Below are positions 38,520-38,531 of a DNA stretch of 38,531 bases, piece by piece. Below the pieces are notes generated by a model. The model was not told the DNA's origin. It was given only the letters and a program-made list of their open reading frames with translations, and ran no database searches. The DNA lies in the NCBI GenBank assembly GCA_009781725.1, contig WQVF01000035.1:1-38531 (forward strand), in the 5' to 3' direction. Made by a program: the position numbers and the translations under genes. The DNA comes from Defluviitaleaceae bacterium. Lineage in GTDB: Bacteria; Bacillota; Clostridia; Lachnospirales; WQUN01. How positions within the stretch are numbered: the first letter of the stretch is position 1; every line of letters starts with the position of its first letter.

Positions 38520-38531
38520 GTAGGTACTACA

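Noticed and set aside
1..38531. CRISPR arrays, tRNA or rRNA genes, insertion sequences, prophage genes
   Set aside because: None seen: no regularly spaced repeats, no cloverleaf-type sequence with a T-loop motif, and no transposase, integrase or structural phage gene.

Overview
The window looks like chromosomal DNA from a member of the Bacillota, most likely class Clostridia. The reasons are strong GGAGG-type ribosome binding sites with some TTG/GTG starts, an HPr-like protein of clostridial type without the phospho-histidine, an RNHCP protein, a BlaI/BlaR1 pair, a YhaM-type HD nuclease, a YitT protein, many small lipoproteins, and InlB-type B-repeat surface proteins. I saw no rRNA, tRNA, CRISPR array, transposase or phage structural gene. 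A species call is not possible by eye.

Layout. 1-1.2 kb: two GNAT acetyltransferases (one cut by the window edge) and a small double zinc-finger protein. 1.2-5.4 kb: a giant secreted InlB B-repeat protein ending in NPQTN, a membrane segment and a long basic tail. 5.7-9.1 kb: glycogen synthase, HPr-like protein, RNHCP protein and RsgA. 9.2-9.5 kb: an apparently separate, strongly structured transcript with a 13-codon reading frame and its own promoter and terminator, just upstream of rsgA. 9.5-12.3 kb: an ECF-type sigma factor overlapping a large membrane-anchored partner, probably an anti-sigma/sensor. 12.4-13.4 kb: a solitary HicB-like protein and a conserved hypothetical. 13.5-20.3 kb: a beta-lactam-responsive block (BlaI, BlaR1, a class B PBP, and a lipoprotein) with TACA-N2-TGTA operators at three promoters. 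20.5-22.9 kb: an RlmD-type rRNA methyltransferase and a YhaM-like nuclease. 23.0-25.2 kb, plus strand: a membrane protein and a small paralogue of the giant InlB protein. 25.2-29.3 kb: a parvulin lipoprotein, a TraB/GumN lipoprotein with a cysteine cluster, YitT, and a WecG/TagA glycosyltransferase. 29.4-32.1 kb, plus strand: rsmI, a divergent tgt, and an Arm/Rmt-type 16S rRNA methyltransferase, each start overlapping the previous stop. 32.1-35.6 kb: gene remnants, an AI-2E family transporter, an Fe-S aldo/keto reductase and argB. 35.6-38.5 kb: two near-identical 72-base double-hairpin repeats flanking a MerR regulator and a hypothetical protein, then a lipoprotein and a structured 3' element.

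The most coherent systems are four. First, a translationally coupled operon whose products are all expected to modify the decoding apparatus: RsmI at 16S C1402, Tgt at tRNA G34, and an ArmA/RmtB-like enzyme at 16S G1405. Second, a mec-like BlaI regulon that adds a surface lipoprotein to the PBP. Third, two InlB-repeat surface proteins sharing an unusual NPQT(N/S)P sorting-like C-terminus with a conserved tail. Fourth, the structured leader-like RNA before rsgA. Functional statements rest on motif recognition; no database search was run.
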